Assembly: GCA_019614645.1 (NCBI GenBank)
Contig: JABWDB010000013.1
Location: forward strand, 1,922,001-1,986,000
Direction: 5' to 3'
DNA: 64,000 nt
Source of the DNA: Stratiolaelaps scimitus
Taxonomy: Eukaryota; Arthropoda; Arachnida; Mesostigmata; Laelapidae
Position 1 is the stretch's first letter. Each line of letters opens with the position of its first letter. A program made the position numbers and the translations under genes. The notes beneath the pieces were generated by a model, which ran no database searches, was not told the origin of the DNA, and worked only from the letters and a program-made list of their open reading frames with translations. This document shows positions 32,101 to 46,207 of the stretch, in pieces.

Positions 32101-35100
32101 TATTGTCGTTGTATCCGGCAGAACTTATTAGTGTATTTTTGGAATAATTCCAAACCGAAATGGCAAGTCATTATACTCGTCAGCATGTACAATAAAGTTT
32201 GAAATAAAAAAAAAGAAACAATCGTTTGTGACGAAGCTGCTTTTCTTTCTCAACTCACCTCTTCGTATTAAACATTACAACAACAAAATACAGCGTACAG
32301 CTGAACGCGTAATCTTCAGTGTTGAGACCGGCTCTTCTACAAGTGAAGTATCATTTATAGTGAGCCTACCCTCTGCCTATTGTGTACGTCAAAGTGTCTA
32401 TGACGCCATGTGACGCATCTTGCGACAAGGGGGACTTCGACCCCTCATATTTCCATGGGCACATAGCTACACACGCGCGTATCTCCGACCGGCAACCACC
32501 CAAGTGATCGCAGTTAGCATGTCTTCCTTAAAATTTCCGCGTAATTTTCAGCTCGGCGCTAGCCGCCGCCGCCGCCACCATCGCCGACGTGGACGTTTAC
32601 AAAGCGACGTACAGCAGAGTTTTAAAGCTGAGATGAAATGACATTTTTCTAACGGACACCACTACAGCGGCTCACACAGACAAGAAAAAACAATAGTAAG
32701 AGGTTTCTGTGGCCAGTTAGCCGTTGCGTTCACCTGACGAGTTTGCATACGGCGTTCCGACGGAACGAATATGAGGACAAGGAAGCAGATTCTCAGAGAC
32801 GCTGTCCGATCCGACTGTTCAGTAATTGCAGGCACTCGCAGCTATGCGTCTGAGCGGGCATGTGCGATTATTTCTTGCAAGCGGGGAGAACTACCGTTGA
32901 AAATGCCGGAGTGAACGATGGAGTGCAGCAACGTTCATTTGATTGAGAGGTTGATTGGGTCATAACGACCTCTGGTATCACACCTCTAATTAGGATAGAA
33001 CAGCAATCCATCAGACTGTAATCAATCTATGATCGATCTATTCAAAGATCAACGTATGACCACGCGCAGGGTATAGCGAGAAACTACTGCGCGGTGGCTT
33101 TGGCGGTTAAGTCTGTCGCTATAAGAAGCCAGAGGGCGCAGGTTCGAGTCCCGCCGCGTGATGACATATCAGAGAACTCAAGCATTTCGCAAATTGCTGT
33201 CCCTTTAATAAACCAACAAAGCTTTATCTTTACCGAGACAACAACAGGCTGTCAGAAGAACACGTCAAATCTGACCACATAATGATGCGATGACTAAAAT
33301 TTAAGGCAGCTTAGACAACTCATGCATTTCGTGCTTACCCAATTGTCGGACGTCAGAATGCATGAATATACAAAATGAGAAATTTTCTGAATTCGCAAAT
33401 GAATAGACAATTTCAGTATCACGCTGTATAATTGTTGTCCAGGATCCGACGTATATATCTAATACATTCAGATTCATGCATAGTCACTAATTGGATCGTC
33501 GTCGGAAGCTGCATGAATGAGGGCTTCGTACTAAATCCAGTAATTGACTTTTTCCTTGTTCAAGCCATGAAGTTGGCCATGCTCTTGTTTCAATTGGTAA
33601 ACGTGGTCAGGCACGGGCAAAGCGTTGAAATTTGGGACAGAATTTTTGCGATATTGCTCAGTATGCATTCAACATGCCTTAAAGCGGGAGACGTGCCTGT
33701 TCGAAGTGATCAACACGTCTCATGTTGAACTTAGTCCACAGCTCTCGTTTGATGATCATTTGCCCCCATGTTTGAGACATAAGGATAACTCCACCGATTT
33801 TGCCGTGGTCCACATCACGGTCGCCTCAAAGCTCAGCACATATTGGGCGTAACGATCTTGAAGTTGGAAGTATATCGGGCCGAAGAATGCAAGAACGTCT
33901 ACGTCCTCCGAATGGTCCGTAGCTAACAAAACAAGATCATTTTGCGCGAAGATGGTTCGATACGTTTTTGCTAAGTGCTGAGAAATATGGCAGGACGCCA
34001 AATCGGACGGGTACGGCTGTACACGCAGAGAAGCGACTGAAGTTTCGACTTCATTCCTTCAACACAGACACGTTTGAATACAGTGCTAGATGTCGGTCCG
34101 GCTTTCCGGTAAAAAAAATTTTAGTCATTTAGACACACTCGACGACTCGCCTCGATGATTTATTTACTGCCGTCATGTCGCAAGGATGACTGTCTTTACT
34201 TCGAAGGCAGCCATGACAATACTTTCACATTGTGACTTTTCTCCTGTGAAGGAAGACAGGCAAATTCACGGATTCTAAGAGGAGGCAAATGATACAGTGA
34301 AGGGTTCGATTGCGCCATTTAACTTTTTCTGTGACCTTGCACATGTAGCTCATAGCTCGGCTTATATATATTGACTTCATCATGCCACTGCATGTGGCTT
34401 GTCCTTTATTAATCCCATTAGTTACTTCATCACAACATACCACATGTACCAGAGCATCCTCATACAATTAATGAGCGGGAGCGTCGACACAGAGTATAAC
34501 ACAATTCAATGCGATCATCGACGGGACAGCCACGACGATGAGCTTCAGCCAAGACCCTTAATTGGCTCTAACAGAAGTAAAGCGATAGTTCCACGTTTGA
34601 TTTTAATGAGACTCTTCTCAGAGTTCCTCGGAGTGGCAGCTTTGTCATTGTTGTTTGCCTTCGGACAGAGAAAATCCCTCGCACGTATGCTCAAATCCTA
34701 GTGGTTGCCTATATGTATTTCGGCCTATCATACCTCGGTAAGGACGAACTTTGAATTGATATTCATACAAATGAGGCTGACGATGTTTCTGCTTGTTTTC
34801 TTCATATATTCGCCATCGATTCCCCTCTCTAGTTGGAATTATAATAGTTTCTATGTGCACTCTTGTTTCTGTCGGGAAGCCCTTTAATCTCTGTACTGCG
34901 AGTTCTTTCGGCAAGTCACACCTTCGGGAATAGTAGAGTTCCTGTCCATGTCCTTAACCACGTCGGGTTTTCAGTCAACTTTAGATATTATCGAGATGAT
35001 CTAGCGATCTCCACTGAGAATCTTTGTCTGAGGTAAATGGTTTCAACGAGTTCACCCTCTTTGATTAGCCACGGTGACGCCAGTTCTCGTTTGGGAGTTT

Positions 35101-36267
35101 AATGTCAAGGTTGTCATCACCACAGGTTCGAGTCTCGCTGCGTGACATATAAGGGAACTTAAGCATTGTAAAATTGCAGTTCCTTCAATAAACCAATAAA
35201 GCTTTACCTTGACATATTGTGCTCGGGTTAAGTAGCTAGTTTCCAGAAGGATGTCAAACGTATCGATAACTGTTTTTGGCCTCACGCCTACTCAGAATCT
35301 CAGATGATGAGGAAAGGCACTGTGCGGCAGTCTGTGCAATTTTGTAAAATCAAATTGATTATGTCGACCTGGCTGCCTTATTTGCGATGAGACGGAAAAT
35401 TGGATTCCTTCAACTACACCGGTTTGCGATTGTCAATTAGGAATTGCCAATGAAGTATTTTTATGAATATATAATGGATATATATTATATCATACAGACA
35501 CCGGACGTTGAAGAACGAGAGTCTATATATTTCGTAATGCGACAAGCTATTCATAACAGTATGTTCTGGTCAGCTGATGTGGGAATCCAAAGCGCTGTCT
35601 TTCTTCTGGTATCTTCAAATTCGAATGCACTGAATTCGATGTAGGCTACACGGCATATGCGAAGGTATCCTTCGATTGTGTAGCGTGAAACGAAGTCAAT
35701 TGCTTTTAGTTGCGATATGACGCTGTTTTTCATAGATCGAATATTTCTTTCAATTACGATATAGATCACGCCCCTGACACTAGTTAGTCATTTTTAGTTG
35801 GCTAACTGTTGATATACTTACATCATATTTTGTCAGAATTGCATTTATATATATATATCCTTGTCCACCATCTTATTTCATCTTATTGTATGTCTTAACA
35901 TATACAATAATTATTGTCGAGTTGGAAACAGGGTGTCTGGCGGGGGTCATTATGGTTAGAGGGAGACGATGACATTGCCCCTGCGCGCTTGTCCCCGTCA
36001 GCGTGGATTAGCTATAAGGGGACCGGGGCCGCCTAAGGTTTCGAAGGCATGAGGCGAAAAGAGGTGCATTGCCTAGAGGGTGGCGTACTTCCGTAGCTTG
36101 GCCTGCTTCGCCTCGGATACCGCGGAACCAGGGGTGGTTGACATAAGACGGTGTTTGAGTGTCAACAACCGTACCGTCCCAGAAGGAGGGGCGGGGCGCT
36201 GGCCTCGGTGGAACGGGATGAGGGCGCCGCCGTCGAGGCGGCGCCGTGTCCGCAACAACGTGGACGC

Positions 36268-36299
<32 letters not shown>

Positions 36300-39200
36300 C
36301 GGGGGGGGGTTGAACGCGATTTAGGGGGTATGGAATTCGTGAACTCCCAATTGTCAGCCTGAGTCAGTAACCACAGTTGAGGCACGCTCCATGATCATGA
36401 TACTTGTATTTTTCTTGATCAGGAAAGGCAATCCTCACATAGGACTCTGCTGGACGACTAAGAGACTAAACATGTTTTCACAACTAAACCTTTAGTTCAG
36501 TATTCCGAAATCGAGAAATATCGCATCAGTTGTCCATAGGCTGGCTAGCGAGACCACGAACAGCAGCACGATTTGAGACTCTCTATTCGATCACCAAAAA
36601 TCGTGATTCGCCGGTTTATGATTTCTTCATGCTAATTCCACTGCCTAACGCAATACGTGTGCGAATAACCACAACAGGCATTTGGTCACATAGTGTCGTG
36701 CAAAGTTGTCTAAATGTTAAATCTGACATACGACTGTTTGTGTATCATTAACATTGGTCTGCCGTCACATGGTCAAGTCTGTTGGAGGAAGCCCGCCTTA
36801 CTTCAGCGTCATCGACCGCCTGGATAATCCCTGCTGGCCTAAAACATTACAATCGCTCTCTATCTCATGAGCTCTCTTTCTCTCTCTCCTGACAGATCCT
36901 TGAAGCAACGAGACAGAAGAAGGACAGATATATATATATTTTTTATGAGGTTGGGGGCAAAATCCGTTATGGACACCTGACCTCACATCTGAGGTGTTCG
37001 CCTAGGTAGTGTCGAACTCGCCCCGACTAAAACCCTGAACCGATTGCTAATTTGGACCACTGTCAAGAAGGACAGATATGGAAACAGTTAGCCAGGGCCC
37101 TCAAATCTCTATAGAATGCCTCATAGCATCGTTATCGCCCTGACGACACAACTCTCGTTTATAGCTAAGCTGATTCAATCGCCATAGCAATTTAATGCTA
37201 GAGAAGAGCCAATGAGTATCGTGTACACGAAATCACGTTATTGATAAGTAGGAGAGTAGGAAGGTAATTCTGATCGACACCATTTGCTATGGCAGATTTG
37301 ATATCAGTTATATCTTTATGTGAATTTGATATCACTGATACTCGTCCTCTTGTTGAAAGCCCAAATAATAAAAGATTTATTCAAACACACAAAAATTAGG
37401 AATTGTTTCTAGGGATTACTCGTCCTTATACCGAGCCGTTACGTGTGTTCAGGCTATTTTTATCGTTAATAAAGTATATAGATAACAATTATATTTGTTA
37501 ATTATTAATGCCATCGCCTTCCTCGGGACAATGTCGGTCTAAGCCCCGGTCCCAGCTAATCCCCCCCATACCCCCCAACAATTACTAAAAATAATTTCTA
37601 ATTACTGTATGTTTGAATAAATATACTATTATATATATTTTTTTTATTATATTTTTGATTTTCACCAATTCCAACTAATTCGAGAACGTTTCCATGATTC
37701 GTAAACTTGTTGTTAATATGTTCTACTAACCGTCTTTCAAGATACCACTATATATAGCTGCGTTGTATTCTTGTACCAGTTGTGATTTTGTATTTTGGTA
37801 AGATATTTATAGGGAGAGCTATCTTTGATCTTTCCCGAAAGCGGTTGTACCGTGGATGTTAAATGATGGCTGTGAATCAACCTGGAAAACTTACTATTAG
37901 CTTTACCTTTCAGCTAGCTCTCATCTGTCTGCGAGGCAAACCAACGAGTGTTTATGTGGGCATCATTGTGAATCCATTTCTAATGGTTGCGCGTAATCTC
38001 GCGTTCATTAGCTGTTCAGCGTCCTAACTTCCGTTCTGAAATGTCATCATTGTTCGTCGTTCATTTTCTCGCCTGTTGATGGACAGTCTTGGACTCAATC
38101 GGTCGTCCAGCCGCGGGCATCATGGACGTAACGATGAGCGATTACGGTGACTATGACCAGTGTCTAGCAGTGACATCGTATGAACCCGAGGGACCGATCG
38201 ATTTTCGTGGTCAGCATTGCACGATCGCCGTTCGGCCTCCCGCACTGCCGCCGCTGTCGAAGCATTCGGTCCTTAAACTACAAGAAGTCCTCAACGGAAC
38301 AAGCGTGAGTTGGCATTATTGAGTTGTCGTCGTCGTCGCCTCCGTCTAAAGGCATACATCTATTTCAGGATCACACCTCATACACGCGTATCATGTTCGA
38401 GCAGTTTTCAGTGAATTCTGAGCGTTCTGACACCGTCTCGTTCACCGATTTACTCATTCATCCATACTCACAGGTCTATAAAGAAGTTCTTCTCACCTAC
38501 CACAAAGTTCATCAGGCATTCGAGTTGCGCATGGGAGTTTGCGCCCCGTCGAAGTGCAGCCGAACAGACGTATTTCGAATGCTCCAGCCATTGGCCGACA
38601 GTTTGCGCGTTCGGATCGACGTTCTCGGCTGTGAATCGCTCGATACGCCCCTTCGGCTGGACACTCAGCAGCTCTGCGTAGTGTAAGTTCTCTGTCTCTC
38701 TGCGCTTCTGCATAGCTGGCTGCCAGTGAAAACGCAAAAACGATCCGTCTGCTGAACGTGCGAATGTTCTAGGTTGTGTATGGCCGGTTTATCACACAGT
38801 TGGCGTCATTTCCGCTGTCTAGCATTGATCCCCGATCCGTGGCCCAGTGAATAAATGCGAACGTCGTCCGAGCGGTCGTTAATTGCGAACCGATAAGGGC
38901 GAGGTTGACGATAAAGCCACGTGGAGCATGTCCGAAGGACAGAGACGTCCAAACTGTAAGTACTGCATATAACGTCTATGTGATATCTTTCAGGTGTTGT
39001 ATGACTCTCTCCATCTTTCTGGTTGCCCTGGGCACATTCATTCAGTGTCTGCCGAGATCTGTGCGTGGCGAATGTGAAAAAGGTGAGCAGCAGAGTGATA
39101 CAAATGTGCCTTTGTAGACAATTAATTATTTAGATGAAGAAAAACACGCAAAAACATCTTCGCCACTCTTTGCTTATATATATATATATTAGGTTGACCC

Positions 39201-42200
39201 AAAAAAAACCGCACACGTATAAATTTCAATATCGGCTAAACTAGGTTAGTTAAAACAAAGATTTTTTAGTATACACTTCTTTTTTGTACACTGGTCCCAG
39301 AGTTCTGGCAACCTTCTAACGGCTAGGTATGCAGCATTTATATTACCATTTATAACTTCGTTATTTAACGACTCTCTGAGTAAATCGATGTTTGCATACC
39401 TTTTGCCACCTATAGCCCTCTTTAATCGATGCACCCAACCACAGTGACATGAGCCTAAATGGGGAGGGGGATGTCATCGCTCAATCTGGTTGGCCTTAAG
39501 CCAGTGTATAGACAAATGTATAGACAAACATCACGAGTCTTGCTAGCGTTAAAGGGCGTTTATTTGAGATCTTAGTTGTGTCCGGTGCAACATGAAAGTC
39601 AAGCATGAAATCAATCGGAAAGTGTACCAGTTTGCGGCAATCCGAAATACGCGCGACGTGTACTGTACCACAACATCACAAAGAGTCATACTGTGTAAAT
39701 GTACCTTTTTGCGAAACGTCAGTTGTGACTGAATATCCCTCAGCCCCTCTCGTCTTACACATCTCTCGGTTCTGGTTACCCGAATTGGGACATGTTCTAT
39801 GTCGCCGGTTCATGTCCTGCCTTGATTCTCCTTGGAAGGGTGGATTTTCCTCGTGACATTTTGAATTTTGGGAAATAGGTTAGGCCAAGGCTTTTTAGAT
39901 ATCATGAACATCTCCGTTCGTTGATTCGCCTCTAATTGCTTTGGGGTAGTTTCAAATCGAATTGGCAGATGTTTTCATTAAGAACATTTTGCTTTCTGTA
40001 CTGGACAATATGCATGATTTAGAGAAGACCAATAGTGTTCTGATGAATCACTACACCCGTTGGTGTATTGATATCCAAATTCGTGAGCAGGCACCTTAAG
40101 CCAAGCTCATCTAAAATGTGTTAGCATATTCGAAAGGCTGTAGCATAATCATTTTGGCCGAATTCTACTCTCCGTCGTACGATTCGCTCCCATCGGATGG
40201 CGATCGCCGAACTATAATGTCTAGTTTTTGTCATTTGCGAGGTGGTTACGCAGGCTTCAGTATGCCTTGCGTGTCGAATTTGTCTTATGCTAGCACGTCT
40301 TCGTTCGTACGTTTAAAGACACCCTCGCGTATCTAGCGTCAAGGGCCGGACGCTTCCTTGCTGCGTATATTCGGTGGGCGCATTGCAACTATCACCGTCA
40401 AACAGTCGAACCAGTAGACAAGCGCAAATATTCGCTCCGATTCTCTGCTTTCATCCGGAACTGTCTCCTCGTGCGATCCTTCTTTCCCGCCGGAGGCAAT
40501 GCGGGGCCGCGCTCAGTTTTTGATGCGAGTGACTGTGATCGATGATTGACAGCTAAAATTGCCTTTCAGCTTCTTTTCTAGTCAGTGGCACTTTATCGTC
40601 GTCGCTGTTGTTACTGCTGCTGTTGGTGTGGCGGCACAGTTCGATCAGTTTCTGTGGCCAACTGAAATAAAACTTTAGAACGACAAGGCATGAAAAGTGG
40701 GAATAAACCGAGGCGAACATGCCATACGATGTCAAGGGAACATATGTCCGTCGGTCACGTCCTGTCCGCTTGAGTTTGAAGTTTGACGAATGCGTAAGTT
40801 ATCAACATAGCATCTCCGTACGACATTGGTGTCTCGTTGGTCACTCGGGTGACTGACTAAAACTTACTACTCATTTTATATATAAGGTGATGCGACAATG
40901 AGAGCAAATGGTCAATATCTAAGGAGGAGTTTTTTTCTGAATTTCGAAAAAATGGCTTTCGGGCTGCTAAAATTCGGTGGCGCACCGAATACATGGTCAT
41001 AAACACCAGATGGTCGAAAAAAACACAACATTGCGAGTATGCCTTCAAGTGACGAAATGACTATTACGGCAGCAAGTGGGATGAGGTTGGTTGAAGCAGA
41101 GGCGCCGGATTTTGAAAAAGCCATTTGTAGTAATGACCGCGTGTCGGTGAAGGTTCACATAGCTGTTGAAAGTTTGTGGACCAAGTCTTTCGATTGGATT
41201 CTGTCGAATGGATTTCAAGAAAACGCTCAAGCGTCAATTCCTTTGGGGGAATAACTGTATTTCATCAAATTCTGCATTCTTTATTTCGAGCTGACTCTCA
41301 GCTGTTGCCATCTATGTGACAGGTCTCGGCAGTTAACCTTGAGGTGTGAGGTATGACCTGCCGGGGGGCCACCGTTGCTTATTTTCTCTACCTTACTCAT
41401 GCCTGGGAAGAATCGTCGGTTAAATATAGATGATAAGGAACTCCAAAGATGCTTGGCGTCTGACAGAATTTGAACCCAATCCATACGTTCACCCAGTCTA
41501 GCGGTCCACGACAAAATTCTGCAAGACCACAGTGTTGGCCTAATTCACTCAAATTCGGTGAGGTTGTTAGGCCGCGAGGGCCTGTGCGCTAGAAGTGTGT
41601 GAGAATGCTCTGCAAAGCTTAAGCCAGACGAGATGAGCTGCCAAAGTGCGCCTGGAGGTGAATGAGGGGATGCGCTAAATGGTACAAGAAACACAGGACA
41701 GTGTTCGAATTTCCAGCATTCGGTCAAATTCTCACTATTGATGAGACATGGGTCAAATGGAACATGCAGCCTCACAGGAACCAGCGTCGCCAATATTTAT
41801 ACCCAGGTGGAACAGCTGAACCGGAGGTATGTGAGGAGAATATCAACGACAAAAGAACGCTCATTATGGCCATGCATTTCGACGCAACAGCCTTCTATCG
41901 GCTCCCACCTTTGAAAAATGCTGTCACCAGTGAGGTGTACAAAAACTTCTTGGCAGTGACTCTAGATTGGCGTAAACAAGTTGACGCGTGTGTGGAGTAC
42001 GTTGAGGAGCTTTTGGCCGGAAAGGGGATCACTTTAGTTATGCAGTTCATCCGCATATTCGCATGATATAAGCCCATTAGTCGTCTATTGTATTTCACCT
42101 TGATATGACACACCCTTCATCTGACCTCTCGGACGGAGACCATGTGAAATGTGTGCAAGAGTTAGCGACCAGATGTCATCGTGTAATAAATTCTCAGCCA

Positions 42201-42748
42201 ATACACAAACAATATCTTATCAATATGAATAAACAACTATTTAATATAGTACTTCACGAAAGTCCGGCGGGTTTGCCTTAATCAACTATAGAATTGTCTC
42301 GAGTGTGAGAAGTGCCAGATCAAATCTAATGGAAAATAATTTCGAGTAATAATATATTATTGCGGAAAATTACCAATATGTCTATGTCGTTAGAAATAAG
42401 GGGTGGTTCTCCGCAAGTGCCTCAGTGACAAAAAGAGAGTTTATCATGAGGTGTTACTTCTTCACTCATATCTGCTTCCTTTTATACTTCGCTGAATAAT
42501 AAATAAAGCGAGAAGAAAAAACGCCCGCCGGTGGTAGCTGACGTGGATTGGATACTGCGTATCTTTGGATAGTGCTCTTCTATCCGAGATTAGATTTTAA
42601 GACGGCATGGAAGTCAGCTTCATTAGACGTTTTCATAACATGAAGTCGTAGAATGTTTGCGCCGACCGCTCGGGTTTACTGGTTGACCGCCGTTTCAGCG
42701 GCTCTAACCAGTTCTTCGTTTGGGCTCTATAGAGCCGTTGGGAGCAGT

Positions 42749-42779
<31 letters not shown>

Positions 42780-45700
42780 TAGTAGTGGTGTGCTCACATG
42801 ACGTTACTCGCACCAGCCTCAACTAACGCAGCCGAAATGTGGGGATACGTAGAACGTCACTAGGAAGATAGATGCTATCGTAACCGGACAGATAGACACA
42901 CACCCGTACGCGTACAAATATATCTGCAGACACACCGACCCGAGACAAGCATGCGTGATTTCGATAACTTGCGCCCAATTAATCTCTAATCATCTGCGTA
43001 TATCATGTATGCTATGCAAATTATTAAAATTGGCCATGCACATGCTAGCAAAGCCAAATGAATAGTTGACGGAAATGTATAATTCCGAAATATACCACGG
43101 ATATCTAGTAAATGTTTTTGGGCTGACGCTCAGCCAACATTTAACCCAGTCCACGGTTCGGCTTTACTTCGTAAGACGGACAACCCCTTTAAATGCAAAT
43201 GTGCAACGGTGGCAATCGAGCCCGGGTATCTATACATATCGCATCATCTATCACATAGAACCTCCTTTAACCTCAATAGGTTAGGTGATGCGAGATAGGT
43301 TAAACTATGATGAAAAATTGAGGGTGGCTTTTTGGCATCACAATTATCGATACGTAGCAGCATCATGAACCATCATGATTTTTATATAACTTACTGCTGT
43401 CCCGTATGCTGTTTGCACTAGCTGAGCGTCGATTCCCCCCAGATTTTCGTCTAAACTTTAATGACTTCGTACTGTCTGGCATTTCTTCGACTTTCTCTGA
43501 ACTTACCGCTACTCAATGCAGGCACGGGAATGCACTCAGGGACGTTGATGGGCATCCACTAATTCGAGGCGATCGTGATCGAGAGGTCGCGACATCCGTT
43601 CCTGCCCGTAATAAGCAAATAGCAAATGCTTAGCAAACAATTATTTCGTATTTATGTCGATATCTTCCACCGAACCATCTCTCCAGCATTGTTGAAATGC
43701 ATATTTCACTATCGTGACGTGGCTCTACCCCTTAAACGGAACCCTCAAACAACAGGACGTCATGTGGTCACTCTTCAACGATCGGCAATTATCGCTTTGA
43801 CGGCTTCCGTCTCTGAATACATGTCTACTAAATTGCGCATAAACGCGCTGCGCATGTTACTTTTTGAACTCTCGCAGGATAATTTTATCGAATGGGAAAT
43901 GCTGACCAAAGTATCGCTTATCATTTCTATTGTCTTATGTTTCTGTTAATTTTGTATTTTCCCAGATACATAAATGCGTGCTTACACAAAAATATTACTG
44001 GATACATACGTACACATATAATAAGCAGGTGAGAGCTTACGACAAAGGGGAGACAAATGGAGCTGCGTGTGTATTTTTTGTAGCCCTCACATATTGGCTG
44101 ATATCCGGTATTTTGTATACGTCGGCACGACGCTCTGGTAGTGAATTTAAAGAGAATGCACCACCGCCATAATTGTCGACTGAACTGCCTGAATATATTT
44201 GTTTATTTGTTTGTTGACATAAGATTATTCATTGATCGGGCAGCTATAAAACATCGCTTTTCTTGCGCTGCTACACAAATCAGAGGTAACAAGATTTCGA
44301 TCTTATCAGTGTTGGCCTTGGAACTATTGTTAGACACCTTCAACGAAGTACAAGACGTGTTCGCTGTTGAGTGCAGCGTGGTTCGGCGCGGTTTTCGCCA
44401 ACTACGTATTGCATATGTAAACAATTTCGTGCCGTCCAAATGCCGCTCTTGCAGAGCCGCCAATTTAACGAAGTAAGCAGGGTGATTTGATAAAGCGTAC
44501 TCTTTCTTCCGGCTATCAGCAACAGGGGTCCTGGAGGGGAAGGTTTAGTGCGTCTGAAATTCAAACTAGCTTCCAGTCTATTCCTAGATTGAAGAAAAAC
44601 GATGTTACGATAGAAAACAAAATCCTCATGAACCTTGATTTATTGCTGTGACCCAGGCAAGGGTAACGAGGTTCACTTTGCCACGTGGAGTCAAAACTGT
44701 CCACAATAGTGTTACTGCCACATATCCCGGCAATAGTGTTTATCTTTTTCCTGCACTTAACATATATTATAATACTATTACTTTTCCTTCTATTAACACT
44801 GTTTGCGCGGTGTATGAAACAGGGTATGAAGCAAGCTGACATATCTAAATCCACAGTGGACAGAGTAATCGTCTTCGCCCATGAAATATTTATTGACACA
44901 TAAGCGGCCAATCCGCAGGCGTTCCCCATCTCGTGCATGGATCAGGTATATCAAGTATGTGTTGGTATATCAAATGAAAGCATCTGTGCCTACATTTTGA
45001 GGTTATATTCAGTCGAATCTATGTCGTGCACGAGGTTAAATTGCACCTTGAACATTGAAGAAGAAAAACGTGCTTTTTTTTTTACTGCCAAAAAGGCACA
45101 AACGCGTCGCAAACTCGCAAAACGACCTCTGACGTATACTGCGAGAACGCCGTGAGCGAACGTGTCTGTGTGTCGCGAGTGGTTCATGAAATTTCGTCGC
45201 GAGAGATGTTAATATAATAATTTCGAAAATGCTTGTCCCTGCTCGGCCAGTCGCTGCTAATACTGATCAAATCAAGGCTTTAATTGACTTCGGTAAAGCC
45301 TTTGACAACCACGTGCTACCCAAATCGTTGGCTGAATGGAAATGAGCAATCGATCGAAAGCGGCCCGAATTGTCGACGACAAAAGGGCGTCTAGTGTTCC
45401 ACAAGAGCAACGCACGATACCACGTTACTTATTTCTTAGTGATCCCCCACAAAAACGATCGTGACTTGAGTGGGATATATTTTGGTCAAAACCCACCGGA
45501 CCTTGAGCCTTCAGGTTTGAAGGCCGCCCGTCGTTCGTCCCGGGCGCTACAGAACAGTTTGAATAATCAAATCCTAAGCTCCCTGGACGTACACTCAAAA
45601 ACATCTTGGTTGATTTCGTTTTGCCCGGATCTTTTTTGGTAAATAGTTTACTTTTGAAATTTACTCGATTCTCGCTACGAACTTCTGCATCGTCCTCATA

Positions 45701-46165
45701 CAAATAAGAACGACAAAAAAACGTCGCCATCGTGTTCATGAAGAACCTGTATTTTGTTCTCAAATATTTGATATGGGGACAAATGTACCCATCTCAAATA
45801 TATATCAGAATATTGATCAAGTTCAAAGTTGTAATGTCGCTTAGCCAATCATTCAATTCAACGCTGGATCTATGTACTGGAACGTGAATATTGCGGGGAA
45901 TTCTTCGATAAAGGCGACGTATACTCTGATTCACGTATTTGCGACGTCAGTTGTGCTGGCAAGCGTTTGTGGAACCCTTAAACTGTGCAAATATAATATT
46001 ATCTGCTCTTAAAAGGAAGTGTTTGCCATAAATAAATCGGACTCCTGTAACAACTAGCAATTTGGTAGCGTAGTCAGCAATTGATCGCGCGATAAGGCGG
46101 GACCCGTTCACCAGGGCCACTCGACAGCAACATACATTTACCTCTAGCTGCTTAATGCTCGCGTT

Positions 46166-46207
<42 letters not shown>

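Noticed and set aside
33756..34001. Minus-strand frame considered as another transposase piece
   Set aside because: Only a faint resemblance to 'PYSPDLA' exists at one end. The remainder matches nothing I know.
42640..42745. Nested palindromes (ACTGGTT...AACCAGT and GGCTCTATAGAGCC)
   Set aside because: The arms are short (6-7 bp), which is within chance expectation for a window this size.
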